The notes: a model not told the origin generated them from the letters alone. Positions 25,671 to 37,678 are shown, counted from the first letter of the stretch. The stretch: 64,000 nucleotides of DNA from Exiguobacterium sp. KRL4 (GCF_001870785.1 NZ_MOLV01000001.1:62001-126000); one strand, 5' to 3'. Made by a program: numbers and translations.

Positions 25671-27494
25671 ATGAATAATGCAGACCGTTTAAAGCGGCAA
25701 AAAAGTATTCGAAATTTCTCGATCATCGCCCATATTGACCACGGGAAATCGACGCTTGCAGACCGTATTTTAGAAAAAACAGGTGCTTTGACATCACGCG
25801 AAATGAAAGATCAGACGCTGGATGCGATGGACTTAGAACGTGAACGTGGAATTACCATTAAATTGAATGCCGTCCAGTTGAAGTATACGGCAAAAGATGG
25901 TGAGGAATATATCCTCCATCTGATCGATACACCGGGACATGTCGACTTCACATATGAAGTATCACGCTCGCTTGCTGCTTGTGAAGGTGCTGTACTCGTC
26001 GTCGATGCGGCGCAAGGAATCGAAGCCCAGACGCTTGCCAACGTCTATTTGGCGCTTGATAACGATTTAGAAATCTTGCCGATCATCAATAAAATCGATT
26101 TACCGTCGGCGGATGTAGAACGTGTCCGTCAAGAAATCGAAGACGTCATCGGACTCGATGCGTCTGAAGCTGTTCCGACGTCGGCGAAAGCCGGAATCGG
26201 AATCGAAGAGATTCTCGAACAAATCGTTGCAAAAGTTCCGGCACCAACAGGAAATCCGGAAGCACCACTCGAAGCGTTGATCTTTGATTCGTATTATGAC
26301 GCCTATCGTGGTGTCGTGGCATCGATTCGTGTCGTCAACGGGACGGTGAAAATCGGTGATAAGATTCGCATGATGTCGACAGGAAAAGATTTTGAAGTCC
26401 TTGAACTGGCCGTATCGACACCAAAACCACTTCGTCAGAAGGAATTAACGGTCGGAGACGTTGGAACATTATCTGCGTCTATCAAAACGGTTGGAGATGT
26501 CCGGGTCGGAGATACGATCACGCTTGCGAAACAGCCAGCTACTGAGGCCTTACCGGGCTATCGGAAAATGAATCCGATGGTGTACTGTGGTCTCTATCCG
26601 ATTGATGCAGCACGTTACAATGATTTACGTGAAGCGCTTGAACGTCTTCAGTTGAGTGATGCGGCCCTCGAATTCGAGCCGGAAACATCACAGGCTCTTG
26701 GATTTGGTTTCCGTTGTGGTTTCCTTGGTATGCTTCACATGGAAATCATTCAGGAACGGATCGAACGTGAATTTAACATCGATATGATCACGACGGCGCC
26801 ATCGGTTATTTATCATGTGACGACGACGGCTGGGGAAGTTCTCCACGTCGATAACCCGTCGAAAATGCCGGAACAACAAAAAGTCGAGTTCATCGAAGAG
26901 CCGTACGTCAAAGCGGCCGTCATGACGCCAAACGATTATGTCGGGGCGATCATGGAGCTGTGTCAAAAGAAACGTGGGACGTTCGTCGATATGGAATATA
27001 TCGATACGGCACGGGTCAAAATCACATACGAACTCCCATTGTCGGAAATCGTCTATGATTTCTTTGATCAGCTGAAATCGAGTACAAAAGGATATGCATC
27101 ACTTGACTATGAATTGATCGGGTACCAGCAGTCACGTCTCGTCAAGATGGACATCCTCTTGAACAACGAAAACGTCGATGCCTTGAGCTTCATCGTTCAC
27201 CGTGATTTTGCGTATGAACGAGGCAAGGTCATCGTTGATAAATTAAAAGCATTGATTCCACGGATGCAGTTTGAAGTACCGATTCAAGCGGCCGTCGGAA
27301 CGAAGATTGTCGCCCGCTCGACAATTAAAGCGTTGCGGAAAAACGTTCTAGCGAAATGTTATGGTGGAGATATTTCACGGAAACGTAAATTGCTTGAGAA
27401 GCAAAAAGAAGGTAAGAAACGCATGAAGATGGTAGGCTCGGTAGAAGTACCGCAAGAAGCCTTCATGTCGGTTCTATCGATGGATGAAGATTAA
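25671..27494 (+). CDS. lepA: Elongation factor 4 (LepA)
   Basis: A 607-residue translational GTPase that binds ribosomes and affects back-translocation or assembly. The G motifs are AHIDHGKST (G1), RERGITI (G2), DTPGHVDF (G3), NKIDLP (G4) and SAKAGIG (G5). The LepA-specific C-terminal domain is present ([20 protein letters not shown]). An earlier in-frame GTG at 25659 is less likely, since AAGGTGA lies 8 nt before this ATG. In B. subtilis gpr and spoIIP precede it; here rpsT does. Confidence 0.96.
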   Translation: MNNADRLKRQKSIRNFSIIAHIDHGKSTLADRILEKTGALTSREMKDQTLDAMDLERERGITIKLNAVQLKYTAKDGEEYILHLIDTPGHVDFTYEVSRSLAACEGAVLVVDAAQGIEAQTLANVYLALDNDLEILPIINKIDLPSADVERVRQEIEDVIGLDASEAVPTSAKAGIGIEEILEQIVAKVPAPTGNPEAPLEALIFDSYYDAYRGVVASIRVVNGTVKIGDKIRMMSTGKDFEVLELAVSTPKPLRQKELTVGDVGTLSASIKTVGDVRVGDTITLAKQPATEALPGYRKMNPMVYCGLYPIDAARYNDLREALERLQLSDAALEFEPETSQALGFGFRCGFLGMLHMEIIQERIEREFNIDMITTAPSVIYHVTTTAGEVLHVDNPSKMPEQQKVEFIEEPYVKAAVMTPNDYVGAIMELCQKKRGTFVDMEYIDTARVKITYELPLSEIVYDFFDQLKSSTKGYASLDYELIGYQQSRLVKMDILLNNENVDALSFIVHRDFAYERGKVIVDKLKALIPRMQFEVPIQAAVGTKIVARSTIKALRKNVLAKCYGGDISRKRKLLEKQKEGKKRMKMVGSVEVPQEAFMSVLSMDED

Positions 27495-27505
27495 GGAAAT
27501 AAACC

Positions 27506-27531
27506 AAGGGGGCGTCTAACGCACCCTTTTT
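27506..27531 (+). terminator. Terminator between lepA and hemW
   Basis: AAGGGGGCGT pairs with ACGCACCCTT (one mismatch), then five T. Some read-through to hemW is likely because hemW starts 30 nt later. Confidence 0.75.
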
Positions 27532-27560
27532 CTGTTTAAGTAAAGAAAGGATGAGGCGAA

Positions 27561-28706
27561 ATGACACCACGCGCCGCATATGTCCACATTCCATTTTGTG
27601 AACATATTTGTTATTACTGTGACTTTAATAAAGTCTTTTTAAAAAACCAACCGGTCGCCGAGTATCTCGATGCGTTAGAACGGGAGATCGAACTGACGTT
27701 ACAGCAGTACCCAACCGACCGCCTCGAAACGATTTTCATCGGCGGAGGAACGCCGACCGCGTTGAATGAACCGCAGATGCAACGGTTGATGGACATCATT
27801 ACAAAACATTTGCTTCCGTTAACGGATGAGACGCTTGAATATACGGTCGAATCGAACCCGGACGGCGTCTCACCCGAAAAACTCGACATCATGAAAGCGG
27901 GAGGGGTCAACCGGGTCAGTTTTGGAGTCCAGTCGTTTGACGACGGATTGCTCGAGCGGATCGGACGGACACACCGGGAGGCCAAAGTCGCAGAAACACT
28001 TGATCACGCAGCAAAACGGTTTGATAACATCTCCGTTGATCTGATGTTCGGACTACCGAATCAAACGCTCGAACAAGTTAAATATGATGTCGAACGGGCC
28101 TTACGTTTACCGATCACCCATATTTCATCCTATTCCTTGATCCTTGAGCCGCATACGGTCTTTGCGATTCAAGAACGGAAAGGAAAATTGCCCTTGCCGA
28201 CGCAAGATTTAGAAGCCGATATGTATCGCTTGATGATCGAGACGATTGAAGCGGGCGGATTAAAACAATATGAAATCTCGAACTTCTCCTTACCGAATCG
28301 GGAAAGTCGTCATAACCGGGTTTACTGGGAGAATGACGAATACTACGGATTTGGGGCTGGTTCCCACAGTTACATCAATCAGACACGTCGGGCGAACATT
28401 GCGCCGATTCCACACTACATCAAAGCGGAAGGCTTACCGGTCCGTAATGAAACACCGTTGACGATAGTCGAACGGATGGAAGAGGAGATGTTTCTTGGTC
28501 TCCGGATGAAGGAAGGCGTATCCGAGAAACATTTCGAAGGCAAGTACGGACTGTCCCTCGAAAAAGTGTTTGGGAAAACGATTGCGAAGTTATTGCCACG
28601 CGGATTAGTCGAGCGGACAGCGACACACATCCGCTTGACGGATGCGGGTGTACCGCTCGCCAATGAAGTGTTTGCGGAGTTCATCGGGGAAGCGGAAATT
28701 GAATAA
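27561..28706 (+). CDS. hemW: HemW, radical SAM heme chaperone
   Basis: A 381-residue radical SAM protein of the HemN/HemW group. The cluster ligands are Cys13, Cys17 and Cys20 in PFCEHICYYCDF. Relatives bind heme and pass it to respiratory enzymes. The short N-terminus and the absence of the extra N-terminal extension of true HemN argue for HemW rather than coproporphyrinogen dehydrogenase. FIGGGTPTAL and VSFGVQSFDD are conserved blocks. Confidence 0.92.
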   Translation: MTPRAAYVHIPFCEHICYYCDFNKVFLKNQPVAEYLDALEREIELTLQQYPTDRLETIFIGGGTPTALNEPQMQRLMDIITKHLLPLTDETLEYTVESNPDGVSPEKLDIMKAGGVNRVSFGVQSFDDGLLERIGRTHREAKVAETLDHAAKRFDNISVDLMFGLPNQTLEQVKYDVERALRLPITHISSYSLILEPHTVFAIQERKGKLPLPTQDLEADMYRLMIETIEAGGLKQYEISNFSLPNRESRHNRVYWENDEYYGFGAGSHSYINQTRRANIAPIPHYIKAEGLPVRNETPLTIVERMEEEMFLGLRMKEGVSEKHFEGKYGLSLEKVFGKTIAKLLPRGLVERTATHIRLTDAGVPLANEVFAEFIGEAEIE

Positions 28707-28744
28707 CGAAAAACCAGCACGATGACAGGTTTAATTTCGACAAC

Positions 28745-28789
28745 AAAACGGCGTTCATACGAAAGTATGCAGACGCCGTTTTATTTTTT
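28745..28789. terminator. Bidirectional terminator between hemW and a small minus-strand gene
   Basis: AAACGGCGT and ACGCCGTTT form the outer stem with an inner CATAC/GTATG around GAAA. A T tract follows on the plus strand and four T on the minus. Confidence 0.85.
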
Positions 28790-28876
28790 GGATTTTCGCA
28801 AGAAGTATGCCGTGGTTCCAAGGACTGCGATGAAAATCCAGACGAACACGCCGGCCATTGCAAACAGTTCTAACAT
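28781..28876 (-). CDS. Unrecognised 31-residue single-span membrane protein
   Basis: An open frame starts ATG after a very strong AAAGGAGGAG with 5 to 7 nt spacing. The 31-residue product is MLELFAMAGVFVWIFIAVLG followed by TTAYFLRKSKK: one hydrophobic span of about 22 residues and a positive tail, so the C-terminus should face the cytoplasm. Its stop codon sits at the edge of a shared terminator. No family is recognised. The ribosome site, the topology and the terminator together support a real gene. Confidence 0.65.
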   Translation of the reverse strand: MLELFAMAGVFVWIFIAVLGTTAYFLRKSKK

Positions 28877-28950
28877 CTCACTCCTCCTTTTAGTTGTTTG
28901 TTTCACTGTATCGCAGAATGGGAAACTCTTCAAAGGGTTCAGCAAATTGG

Positions 28951-28979
28951 TTGACATCATTTCGAGGATTCCTTATAGT
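28951..28979 (+). promoter_or_regulatory. Sigma-A promoter of the hrcA-dnaK operon
   Basis: A perfect -35 TTGACA and the -10 TATAGT are 17 nt apart. CIRCE begins 11 nt after the -10, where it covers the start of transcription. Confidence 0.9.
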
Positions 28980-28989
28980 AAAGATGTAA

Positions 28990-29016
28990 TTAGCACTCGT
29001 TAAAAGTGAGTGCTAA
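28990..29016 (+). promoter_or_regulatory. CIRCE operator, HrcA binding site
   Basis: A perfect TTAGCACTC-N9-GAGTGCTAA inverted repeat. HrcA binds this element and represses the operon until heat shock titrates the GroE chaperonin away. Confidence 0.97.
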
Positions 29017-29037
29017 CAAAATAAGGTGGTGAAGAAG

Positions 29038-30075
29038 GTGCTGACGGATCGCCAATTGTTGATTTTACGTGCAATCGTCGATGATTATATCAAAACCGCT
29101 CAACCCGTCGGCTCACGGACGCTCTCGAAACGGAGTGACGTGACGTTCAGTTCCGCGACCATTCGAAATGAGATGGCGGACCTCGAAGAAATGGGATTGA
29201 TTGAAAAGCCACATACATCTGCTGGCCGAATCCCATCCGAGCTTGGATATCGATTTTATGTCGATCATCTGATACGTCCGGAAAGCATCTCACCGCAAGA
29301 GGCAAAAGCATTAAAATCGTTATTTGCCCATTCCGTGAATGAAAATGATCGGTTGATCAGACATACAGCGGACCTGTTGAGCGAATTGACCCATTATACG
29401 ACGCTTGTATTAGGACCAAAAGAAGAAGGGCAACGCCTCCATCATTTAGAGTTAATTCCGTTAGCGGAAGGACGTGTCGTCATCGTTCTCGTGACCGAAA
29501 CGGGACATGTCGAACATAAAACCCTTCAGTTAGCAGAAGCACTTTCACGAGAGGCGGCAAGTCGCCTGATGCAAAGGTTGAACCAAACGTTGCGCGGGAC
29601 ACCGCTGAGTCAACTTCGTGTACGTCTGCTAGAAGAAATCAGACGTTTTCGTTCCGAACATTCGGAACAGACGACCTTGCTGTCAAAAGCACTTGATATC
29701 GTCTTGATGGACCAAGACAACGAACGCCCGTTGATTTATTTGGGGGGCAAAGCAAATATGTTTGACCAACCAGAATTTCAAGATGTCGCCAAGTTGCGAC
29801 CTGTCCTTGAGTTGATTGAACAACAGGAAGCATTGTTTGATTTCTTGAGTCCGAATCTCGATAATCAGATTTTGATTACGATCGGTAGTGAAAACAATGT
29901 CGATGCCCTGAAGGACTGTAGTGTGATTCGTGCGCATTATTCCGTAGATGGGATTTCGCTTGGCACACTTGCGCTGATTGGTCCAAAACGGATGGATTAC
30001 AATCGAGGCATCAATTCGATCATTCATCTTCTCCAAGCATTCCAAACCGAGTTGCGTAAAAACAGCTTGGATTGA
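29038..30075 (+). CDS. hrcA: Heat-inducible transcription repressor HrcA
   Basis: A 345-residue repressor that binds CIRCE. It has an N-terminal winged helix ([47 protein letters not shown]) and a GAF-like dimerisation domain. GTG codons at 29026, 29029 and 29038 are in frame. The AGGTGGT at 29024-29030 lies 7 nt before the GTG at 29038, which gives the family start MLTDRQ. It should repress its own operon through the CIRCE just upstream. Confidence 0.95.
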   Translation: MLTDRQLLILRAIVDDYIKTAQPVGSRTLSKRSDVTFSSATIRNEMADLEEMGLIEKPHTSAGRIPSELGYRFYVDHLIRPESISPQEAKALKSLFAHSVNENDRLIRHTADLLSELTHYTTLVLGPKEEGQRLHHLELIPLAEGRVVIVLVTETGHVEHKTLQLAEALSREAASRLMQRLNQTLRGTPLSQLRVRLLEEIRRFRSEHSEQTTLLSKALDIVLMDQDNERPLIYLGGKANMFDQPEFQDVAKLRPVLELIEQQEALFDFLSPNLDNQILITIGSENNVDALKDCSVIRAHYSVDGISLGTLALIGPKRMDYNRGINSIIHLLQAFQTELRKNSLD

Positions 30076-30099
30076 ATATAGAAAGGGGCTCGATTCAGA

Positions 30100-30663
30100 G
30101 TGGAAAAAAAAGAGCAGAATCAAAACCTCAATAATAATGAAGAAGTTACCGAACAAGCAACAGAAACAGTCGAAGTAACGGAAGAAGAGGTCATTCAAGC
30201 TGACCTCGTCGAAGAAACACCGGCTCCTGATTTTGAGGCACAACTTGCGGAAGCAAAAGCATCAGAATTACGCCTTCGTGCGGATTTTGACAACTTTAAA
30301 CGCCGGAACCGGATTGAAGCCGAAAACCGTGCGAAATATTCTTCTCAGGCAATCGTCGAGAAATTGCTCCCACTAGTCGATAACCTCGACCGTGCGCTTC
30401 AAATCGAATCGGATAACGAAGAGACAAAGTCTGTTCTTGCCGGTGTCGAGATGGTCAAACGTCAATTGGTGGAAACACTCCAAAATGAGGGCGTCGTTGA
30501 GATTCCAGCTGTTGGAGAAGCCTTTGATCCGAACCTGCATCAGGCAGTCGTTCAGGAGCCGAGTGAAGAACACGAATCAGGTGTCGTCACAGCGGAATTC
30601 CAAAAAGGATACAAATTACACGATCGTGTCATTCGTCCAAGTATGGTCAAAGTCGCAGAATAA
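30100..30663 (+). CDS. grpE: Nucleotide exchange factor GrpE
   Basis: A 187-residue DnaK co-chaperone that releases ADP. A very acidic, low-complexity N-terminus (about 1-45) is followed by the coiled coil with LRLRADFDNFKRRNRIE and the C-terminal beta domain VGEAFDPNLHQAV. The start is GTG after AAAGGGG. It lies 24 nt after hrcA in the heat-shock operon. Confidence 0.95.
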   Translation: MEKKEQNQNLNNNEEVTEQATETVEVTEEEVIQADLVEETPAPDFEAQLAEAKASELRLRADFDNFKRRNRIEAENRAKYSSQAIVEKLLPLVDNLDRALQIESDNEETKSVLAGVEMVKRQLVETLQNEGVVEIPAVGEAFDPNLHQAVVQEPSEEHESGVVTAEFQKGYKLHDRVIRPSMVKVAE

Positions 30664-30699
30664 TCTACGTTACGATCTGATTTAACACTACTAAACTAA

Positions 30700-32550
<1,851 letters not shown>

Positions 32551-32579
32551 TTCAATCGACCGATCTTTCGGGCGCTAGA

Positions 32580-32613
32580 GAGAGCCAAAGCGTAATCCGC
32601 GCTTTGGCTCTTT
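32580..32613 (+). terminator. Hairpin between dnaK and dnaJ, partial terminator
   Basis: AGAGCCAAAGC pairs perfectly with GCTTTGGCTCT. Only three T follow, so it would weaken rather than stop transcription into dnaJ, lowering DnaJ relative to DnaK. Confidence 0.65.
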
Positions 32614-32684
32614 CCATGTCGCATGAAGTTCGGTAAAATCAAACAGTATGAAATGAATCGGAACCAAAGAGAGGAAGAATGCAC

Positions 32685-33791
32685 GTGGAAAAACGCGATT
32701 ATTATGAAGTCTTGGGCGTCGCGCGCGATGCCTCAGCAGCAGAAATCAAACGAGCTTACCGGAAGTTAGCTCGTACGTACCATCCGGACGTCAATAAAGA
32801 GGCGGATGCCGATCAAAAATTCAAGGAGCTTTCTGAAGCGTACGAGGTGTTATCGGACGATAATCACCGCGCCCGTTATGATCAGTTTGGTCACCAAGAT
32901 CCATCACAAGGTGGAGCTGGATTCAGCGGAGCTGAAGGATTTGGCGATATTTTTGATATGTTCTTTGGTGGCGGTCGTCGTCAAGATCCGAACGCACCAC
33001 GTAAAGGACAGGACCTGCAATATGTCGAAGAAATCGACTTCATGGAGGCTGTCTCGGGTGTCGAGAAAGTCATCACGATTCCAGTCGAAGAGGATTGTGG
33101 CACATGCCACGGTTCAGGCGCTAAACCGGGAACGCATCCAGAAACGTGTAAGCGTTGTGGTGGATCTGGTCACATCAACGTCGAACAAAACACGATGTTT
33201 GGTCGTGTCGTGAACCAAACGACATGTTCGACATGTCACGGACGAGGTCAAATCGTCAAAGAACCATGTGAAACATGCCGTGGTGCCGGTCGTGTCCGTA
33301 AAAACAAAGATGTTCGTGTCAAGATTCCAGCAGGGATCGATAACGGACAACAGATCCGCTTAGCTGGTAAAGGAGAAGCAGGCGTCAATGGTGGACCGTT
33401 TGGTGATCTTTACGTCGTCGTCCGTGTCCGCGAACATGAATTGTTTGAACGGGTCGATGATCACATCGTCATGGACATGCCACTGACATTTGCCCAAGCG
33501 ACACTAGGGGATGAAATCGAAGTGCCGACCGTTCATGGAAAAGTAAGCCTTAAGATTCCATCAGGCACACAAACCGGATCACGGTTCCGTCTGCGGGGCA
33601 AAGGGATGCCAAACGTCCGTTCAGGTCATCAGGGGGATCAATACGTCAACGTCGTCATCATTACGCCGAAAAACCTGACTGATCGTCAAAAAGAGTTACT
33701 GCGTGAATTTAATGAAATCAGTGATGAAAAAGGTGTCGAGGAACAACACGAAGGCGTATTCAGCCGAATCAAAACATTCTTTACAGGGTGA
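32685..33791 (+). CDS. dnaJ: Molecular chaperone DnaJ (Hsp40)
   Basis: A 368-residue type I J-protein that delivers substrates to DnaK. The J domain has HPD at 33-35, then comes a Gly/Phe region ([19 protein letters not shown]), then four zinc-binding repeats ([32 protein letters not shown]) and C-terminal substrate domains. The GTG at 32685 gives the family start [11 protein letters not shown] and good spacing from AGAGAGG. An ATG two codons upstream (32679) is a close alternative. Confidence 0.95.
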   Translation: MEKRDYYEVLGVARDASAAEIKRAYRKLARTYHPDVNKEADADQKFKELSEAYEVLSDDNHRARYDQFGHQDPSQGGAGFSGAEGFGDIFDMFFGGGRRQDPNAPRKGQDLQYVEEIDFMEAVSGVEKVITIPVEEDCGTCHGSGAKPGTHPETCKRCGGSGHINVEQNTMFGRVVNQTTCSTCHGRGQIVKEPCETCRGAGRVRKNKDVRVKIPAGIDNGQQIRLAGKGEAGVNGGPFGDLYVVVRVREHELFERVDDHIVMDMPLTFAQATLGDEIEVPTVHGKVSLKIPSGTQTGSRFRLRGKGMPNVRSGHQGDQYVNVVIITPKNLTDRQKELLREFNEISDEKGVEEQHEGVFSRIKTFFTG

Positions 33792-33814
33792 TCACTAAAG
33801 GAGCGTGACAGATA

Positions 33815-34762
33815 ATGAAATGGTCGGAAGTCAGTGTCCATACGACACAAGAAGCGATCGAGGCAGTCTCGAATATCTTACATGAAGCAGGAGCGAGTGG
33901 GGTCGTCATCGAGGATGTAGAGGATTTCGAAGTGATGTCACACCGTGAAGATAACTTCGGTGAAATTTGGGATGAAAAGAAACGTGACGAATATCCGGAT
34001 AGCGGTGTCCTCGTCAAAGCGTATCTTGCAGAAAGTAGCGATTTGACGGATACGATCAAAGGAATCGAACGTGACATTCAAATGCTGACAAAATTCGGTC
34101 TGACGATTGGTGCAGGAACTGTCACGCTCACTCAAGTCGATGAAGAAGATTGGGCACATTCGTGGAAACAGTTTTATAAACCGGTCAAGATCAGCCGGCA
34201 TTTGACGGTCGTCCCGATGTGGGAGGACTATACACCACAACCGGATGAAAAGATCATCGAACTGGATCCGGGCATGGCTTTTGGAACCGGAACGCATCCG
34301 ACGACAGTCCTCTGTATCCAGGCGATTGAAAATTACCTGCAAGACAACGACCGGGTCGTCGATGTCGGAACAGGTTCCGGTGTCCTTGCGATTGCTGCTG
34401 CAAAACTGGGGGCAAAAGACGTGTTTGCGCTTGATTTGGATGAAGTAGCGGTTCGTTCGGCAACGGACAACGTGGCATTAAATCAAGTCAGTCAGCAAGT
34501 GACAGTCCGCCAAGGCGATTTGATGAAGGAACTGAAAGAACCGGTCGAATTGATCGTCGCCAATATCCTGGCGGAAGTTATTTTATTGTTCGTGAACGAT
34601 GCCTATAAACTGACTTTGCCGGGTGGTCATTTCATTGCATCGGGCATCATTGGTCAGAAAAAAGACATGGTGCGTGACGCAATGATCGATGCCGGGTTCA
34701 CAATCGTTGAGACGACGAAGCTCGAGGACTGGGTCGCGATTATCGCGAAACGCGAGGCTTAA
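33815..34762 (+). CDS. prmA: Ribosomal protein L11 methyltransferase
   Basis: A 315-residue SAM-dependent enzyme that methylates L11. An N-terminal L11-binding domain (about 1-110) is followed by the class I fold with VVDVGTGSGVLAIAAAK and the active segment VANILAEVI. DPGMAFGTGTHPTT is the family hallmark. It follows dnaJ by 23 nt with AAGGAG upstream, as in B. subtilis. Confidence 0.95.
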   Translation: MKWSEVSVHTTQEAIEAVSNILHEAGASGVVIEDVEDFEVMSHREDNFGEIWDEKKRDEYPDSGVLVKAYLAESSDLTDTIKGIERDIQMLTKFGLTIGAGTVTLTQVDEEDWAHSWKQFYKPVKISRHLTVVPMWEDYTPQPDEKIIELDPGMAFGTGTHPTTVLCIQAIENYLQDNDRVVDVGTGSGVLAIAAAKLGAKDVFALDLDEVAVRSATDNVALNQVSQQVTVRQGDLMKELKEPVELIVANILAEVILLFVNDAYKLTLPGGHFIASGIIGQKKDMVRDAMIDAGFTIVETTKLEDWVAIIAKREA

Positions 34763-34766
34763 GCCG

Positions 34767-35513
34767 ATGCAACGATATTTCGTCGAACAGACCGCGCGTG
34801 CAGGAAATACCTTCTCACTGTCAAAAGACGACGCTCATCATATGAAAAACGTCATGCGGATGGATGTCGGTGATGAGATTTTGGTGTTGGACGGGACGGG
34901 ATTATTTCGCTGTCAACTTGAACAGCTCGATAAACAATCCGCCGTCGCCCAGATTGTCGAGGAACTCCCGATTGAAACGGAACTCCCGATCCAGGTGACG
35001 ATTGCATACGCGTTACCAAAAGGGGATAAGGTGGAACTGGTTGCCCAAAAAGCGACGGAGCTTGGCGTCAGTCAGCTGCTTGTTTTTGAATCGGCACGCT
35101 CGGTCTCAAAATGGGATGCCAAAAAAATCCCGAAAAAGATCGAACGACTCCAAAAAATCATCAAAGAAGCAGCCGAACAATCGTACCGGGCGCACTTGCC
35201 GGTTGTTGACTATGTGACGTATGATGAAGTCCTACAAGACGCGGCCAATTATACCGCGTGTCTGATCGCCTATGAAGAAGCAGCCAAAGAAGGGGAGGCG
35301 GCAGCCTTCGCTTCCACGCTGTCACGGTTGAAAGCCGGTGATTCCTTATTGGTTGTGATTGGTCCAGAAGGTGGGCTGACGGAAACGGAAGTATCGCGTT
35401 TAACCGATGTTGGTTTCGTGCCGGCATCACTCGGACGACGGATTTTGCGGACGGAAACGGCACCACTCTATGTCCTGTCCGCCGTATCGTATCATTTTGA
35501 ATTGAAAGGGTGA
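34767..35513 (+). CDS. rsmE: 16S rRNA m3U1498 methyltransferase
   Basis: A 248-residue SPOUT-class RNA methyltransferase. The N-terminal PUA-like part starts MQRYFVEQ; the knotted C-terminal part has VVIGPEGGLTETE and LGRRILRTETAPLY. A longer in-frame start at 34689 runs inside prmA and is rejected. No strong ribosome site stands before the ATG, so coupling to prmA, 4 nt upstream, is likely. Confidence 0.94.
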   Translation: MQRYFVEQTARAGNTFSLSKDDAHHMKNVMRMDVGDEILVLDGTGLFRCQLEQLDKQSAVAQIVEELPIETELPIQVTIAYALPKGDKVELVAQKATELGVSQLLVFESARSVSKWDAKKIPKKIERLQKIIKEAAEQSYRAHLPVVDYVTYDEVLQDAANYTACLIAYEEAAKEGEAAAFASTLSRLKAGDSLLVVIGPEGGLTETEVSRLTDVGFVPASLGRRILRTETAPLYVLSAVSYHFELKG

Positions 35514-35518
35514 GTGAA

Positions 35519-36853
35519 ATGGCAACTGTTGCCTTTCAAACGCTTGGTTGTAAAGTCAATCATTACGAGACAGAAGCCGTCTGGCAACTGTTCAAGGATG
35601 CGGGATATGGACGTGTTGACTTTGCAGATCATGCCGACGTTTATGTCGTCAATACATGTACAGTAACAAATACGGGTGACAAAAAGAGCCGCCAAGTCAT
35701 CCGACGGGCCATCCGTCAAAATCCAGACAGTGTCATCTGTGTCACCGGTTGTTATGCCCAGACATCTCCCGCTGAAATCATGGCGATTCCAGGGGTTGAT
35801 GTCGTCGTCGGAACACAGGATCGGCACAAGATGATTGGTTACATCGAACAGTTCCGCGAAGAACGGATGCCGATCAACGCCGTCGGTAACATCATGAAGG
35901 CAAAAGTGTATGAAGAACTCGACGTACCGGCATTTACGGACCGGACGCGGGCTTCCCTGAAAATCCAAGAAGGTTGCAACAACTTCTGTACGTTTTGTAT
36001 CATTCCGTGGGCACGTGGTCTGATGCGTTCCCGTCAACCGGAAGATGTCTTGAAGCAAGCACAACAATTAGTGGATGCGGGCTATAAGGAAATCGTACTG
36101 ACCGGTATTCACACGGGCGGTTACGGGGAAGACCTCAAAGACTACAACTTGGCGAAATTATTAAAAGCGCTGGAATCCGTGACAGGTCTCGAACGGCTTC
36201 GGATTTCTTCGATCGAAGCAAGTCAAATCACGGATGAAGTGCTGGATGTTCTTAAAGATTCGCCAATCGTCGTCCGGCATCTCCACGTTCCGATTCAATC
36301 GGGGTCGGATACGGTCTTGCGCCGGATGCGCCGGAAATATACGATGGCAGAGTTCGGAGAACGGATTACGCGTCTGAAGGAAGTTCTGCCGGATTGTGCG
36401 ATTACGTCTGACGTCATCGTCGGTTTCCCGGGCGAGACGGAAGAAGAGTTCATGGAGACGTTTAACTTCATCAACGATCATAAGTTCAGTGAACTGCATG
36501 TCTTCCCGTATTCGAAACGGACCGGGACACCGGCTGCAATGATGGATGAACAAGTCGATGAGCAGGTTAAAGAACAACGTGTCGCCCGTTTGATTGCTTT
36601 GTCGGATCAACTGGCCAAAGAATATGCGTCGAAATACGAGGGAGAACTGCTTGAAATCATTCCGGAAGAATTTTCGGAAGAAGCAGGCGGTCGTCTCGTC
36701 GGTTATACCGATAATTACTTACGTGTCGCGATCGAAGGGGACGAATCATTGATTGGTCAACTCGTTCGTGTCAAAATTACCAAAGCCGGTTATCCAATGA
36801 ACGACGGACAATTTGTCCGTGTCATGGAGACACTAAAAGAACAAGCGATCTGA
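35519..36853 (+). CDS. mtaB: tRNA t6A37 methylthiotransferase MtaB
   Basis: A 444-residue radical SAM enzyme that adds a methylthio group to t6A37 of tRNAs. The N-terminal UPF0004 domain has TLGCKVNHYE and further Cys, then the radical SAM site CNNFCTFCIIPWARG and a C-terminal TRAM domain. A GTG three codons earlier lies over the ribosome site, so the ATG at 35519 is preferred. B. subtilis YqeV is at the same place. Confidence 0.94.
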   Translation: MATVAFQTLGCKVNHYETEAVWQLFKDAGYGRVDFADHADVYVVNTCTVTNTGDKKSRQVIRRAIRQNPDSVICVTGCYAQTSPAEIMAIPGVDVVVGTQDRHKMIGYIEQFREERMPINAVGNIMKAKVYEELDVPAFTDRTRASLKIQEGCNNFCTFCIIPWARGLMRSRQPEDVLKQAQQLVDAGYKEIVLTGIHTGGYGEDLKDYNLAKLLKALESVTGLERLRISSIEASQITDEVLDVLKDSPIVVRHLHVPIQSGSDTVLRRMRRKYTMAEFGERITRLKEVLPDCAITSDVIVGFPGETEEEFMETFNFINDHKFSELHVFPYSKRTGTPAAMMDEQVDEQVKEQRVARLIALSDQLAKEYASKYEGELLEIIPEEFSEEAGGRLVGYTDNYLRVAIEGDESLIGQLVRVKITKAGYPMNDGQFVRVMETLKEQAI

Positions 36854-36857
36854 AATG

Positions 36858-36896
36858 AGTTCGTCTTCCGGTTACCGGAAGACGAACTTTATTTTT
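36858..36896 (+). terminator. Terminator of the hrcA-mtaB operon
   Basis: AGTTCGTCTTCCGG pairs perfectly with CCGGAAGACGAACT across three bases, followed by a T-rich stretch. Confidence 0.92.
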
Positions 36897-36912
36897 GGTG
36901 TGACGAATTATT

Positions 36913-36941
36913 TTGTTTTCAAGTAACGGATACGCTACACT
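36913..36941 (+). promoter_or_regulatory. Sigma-A promoter of the rluF-like gene
   Basis: TTGTTT and TACACT are 17 nt apart, 37 nt before the ATG. Confidence 0.6.
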
Positions 36942-36978
36942 GAGTAAAGATTATAAAAGAGAAAGAGGACACAAACTT

Positions 36979-37674
36979 ATGCGAATTAATAAATTCATCA
37001 GTGAAACAGGATATTGTTCCCGGCGGGCAGCCGATAAATTAATCGATGCCGGACGTGTGACGATCAACGGAAACGTGGCCGAGCTCGGCTCGCAGGTCGA
37101 AAAAACAGATGCCGTCGAGATCGATGGACAACCATTACAAGCGAAGCCGGAACTTGAGTATTTGATCTTAAACAAACCGGTCGGGATCACGTGTACGACA
37201 GAGCGTGACATCGAAGGGAACATCATTGATTTCGTCAATCATCCGAAACGGATTTTCCCGATTGGGCGACTTGACAAAGATTCTGACGGACTGATCATCC
37301 TGACGAACGACGGGGATATCGTCAACCGGATTTTACGTGCGGAAAACAACCACGATAAAGAGTACATCGTAACGGTCGACGCACCGATTACGGAAACGTT
37401 TATCGAAGGTATGGCGAGCGGCGTCGACATTCTTGGAACGACGACGAAGGAATGTGTCGTTGAACAGCTCGAGTCGCGGACGTTCCGAATCGTTTTGACA
37501 CAAGGGTTGAACCGGCAAATTCGCCGGATGTGTAAAGAATTCGGTTACCGGGTCAAACGTCTGCAACGTGTCCGGATCATGAACGTCGAACTCGGTGATT
37601 TACCGATTGGGGAATGGCGCGACTTGACGGAGTCGGAAATGAAGACATTGTTCCAGATTCTCGATCAACAATAA
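36979..37674 (+). CDS. rluF: RluF-type 23S rRNA pseudouridine synthase
   Basis: A 231-residue enzyme that isomerises uridine in 23S rRNA (U2604 in E. coli, with a family member also acting on tRNA). An N-terminal S4 domain (MRINKFISETGYCSRRAADK) precedes the RsuA/RluB/E/F domain with the catalytic Asp in GRLDKDSDGLIIL. QGLNRQIRRMCKEFGY is conserved. The upstream in-frame ATG at 36913 overlaps the promoter and is rejected. The precise target uridine is inferred from the family. Confidence 0.9.
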   Translation: MRINKFISETGYCSRRAADKLIDAGRVTINGNVAELGSQVEKTDAVEIDGQPLQAKPELEYLILNKPVGITCTTERDIEGNIIDFVNHPKRIFPIGRLDKDSDGLIILTNDGDIVNRILRAENNHDKEYIVTVDAPITETFIEGMASGVDILGTTTKECVVEQLESRTFRIVLTQGLNRQIRRMCKEFGYRVKRLQRVRIMNVELGDLPIGEWRDLTESEMKTLFQILDQQ

Positions 37675-37678
37675 GCTG

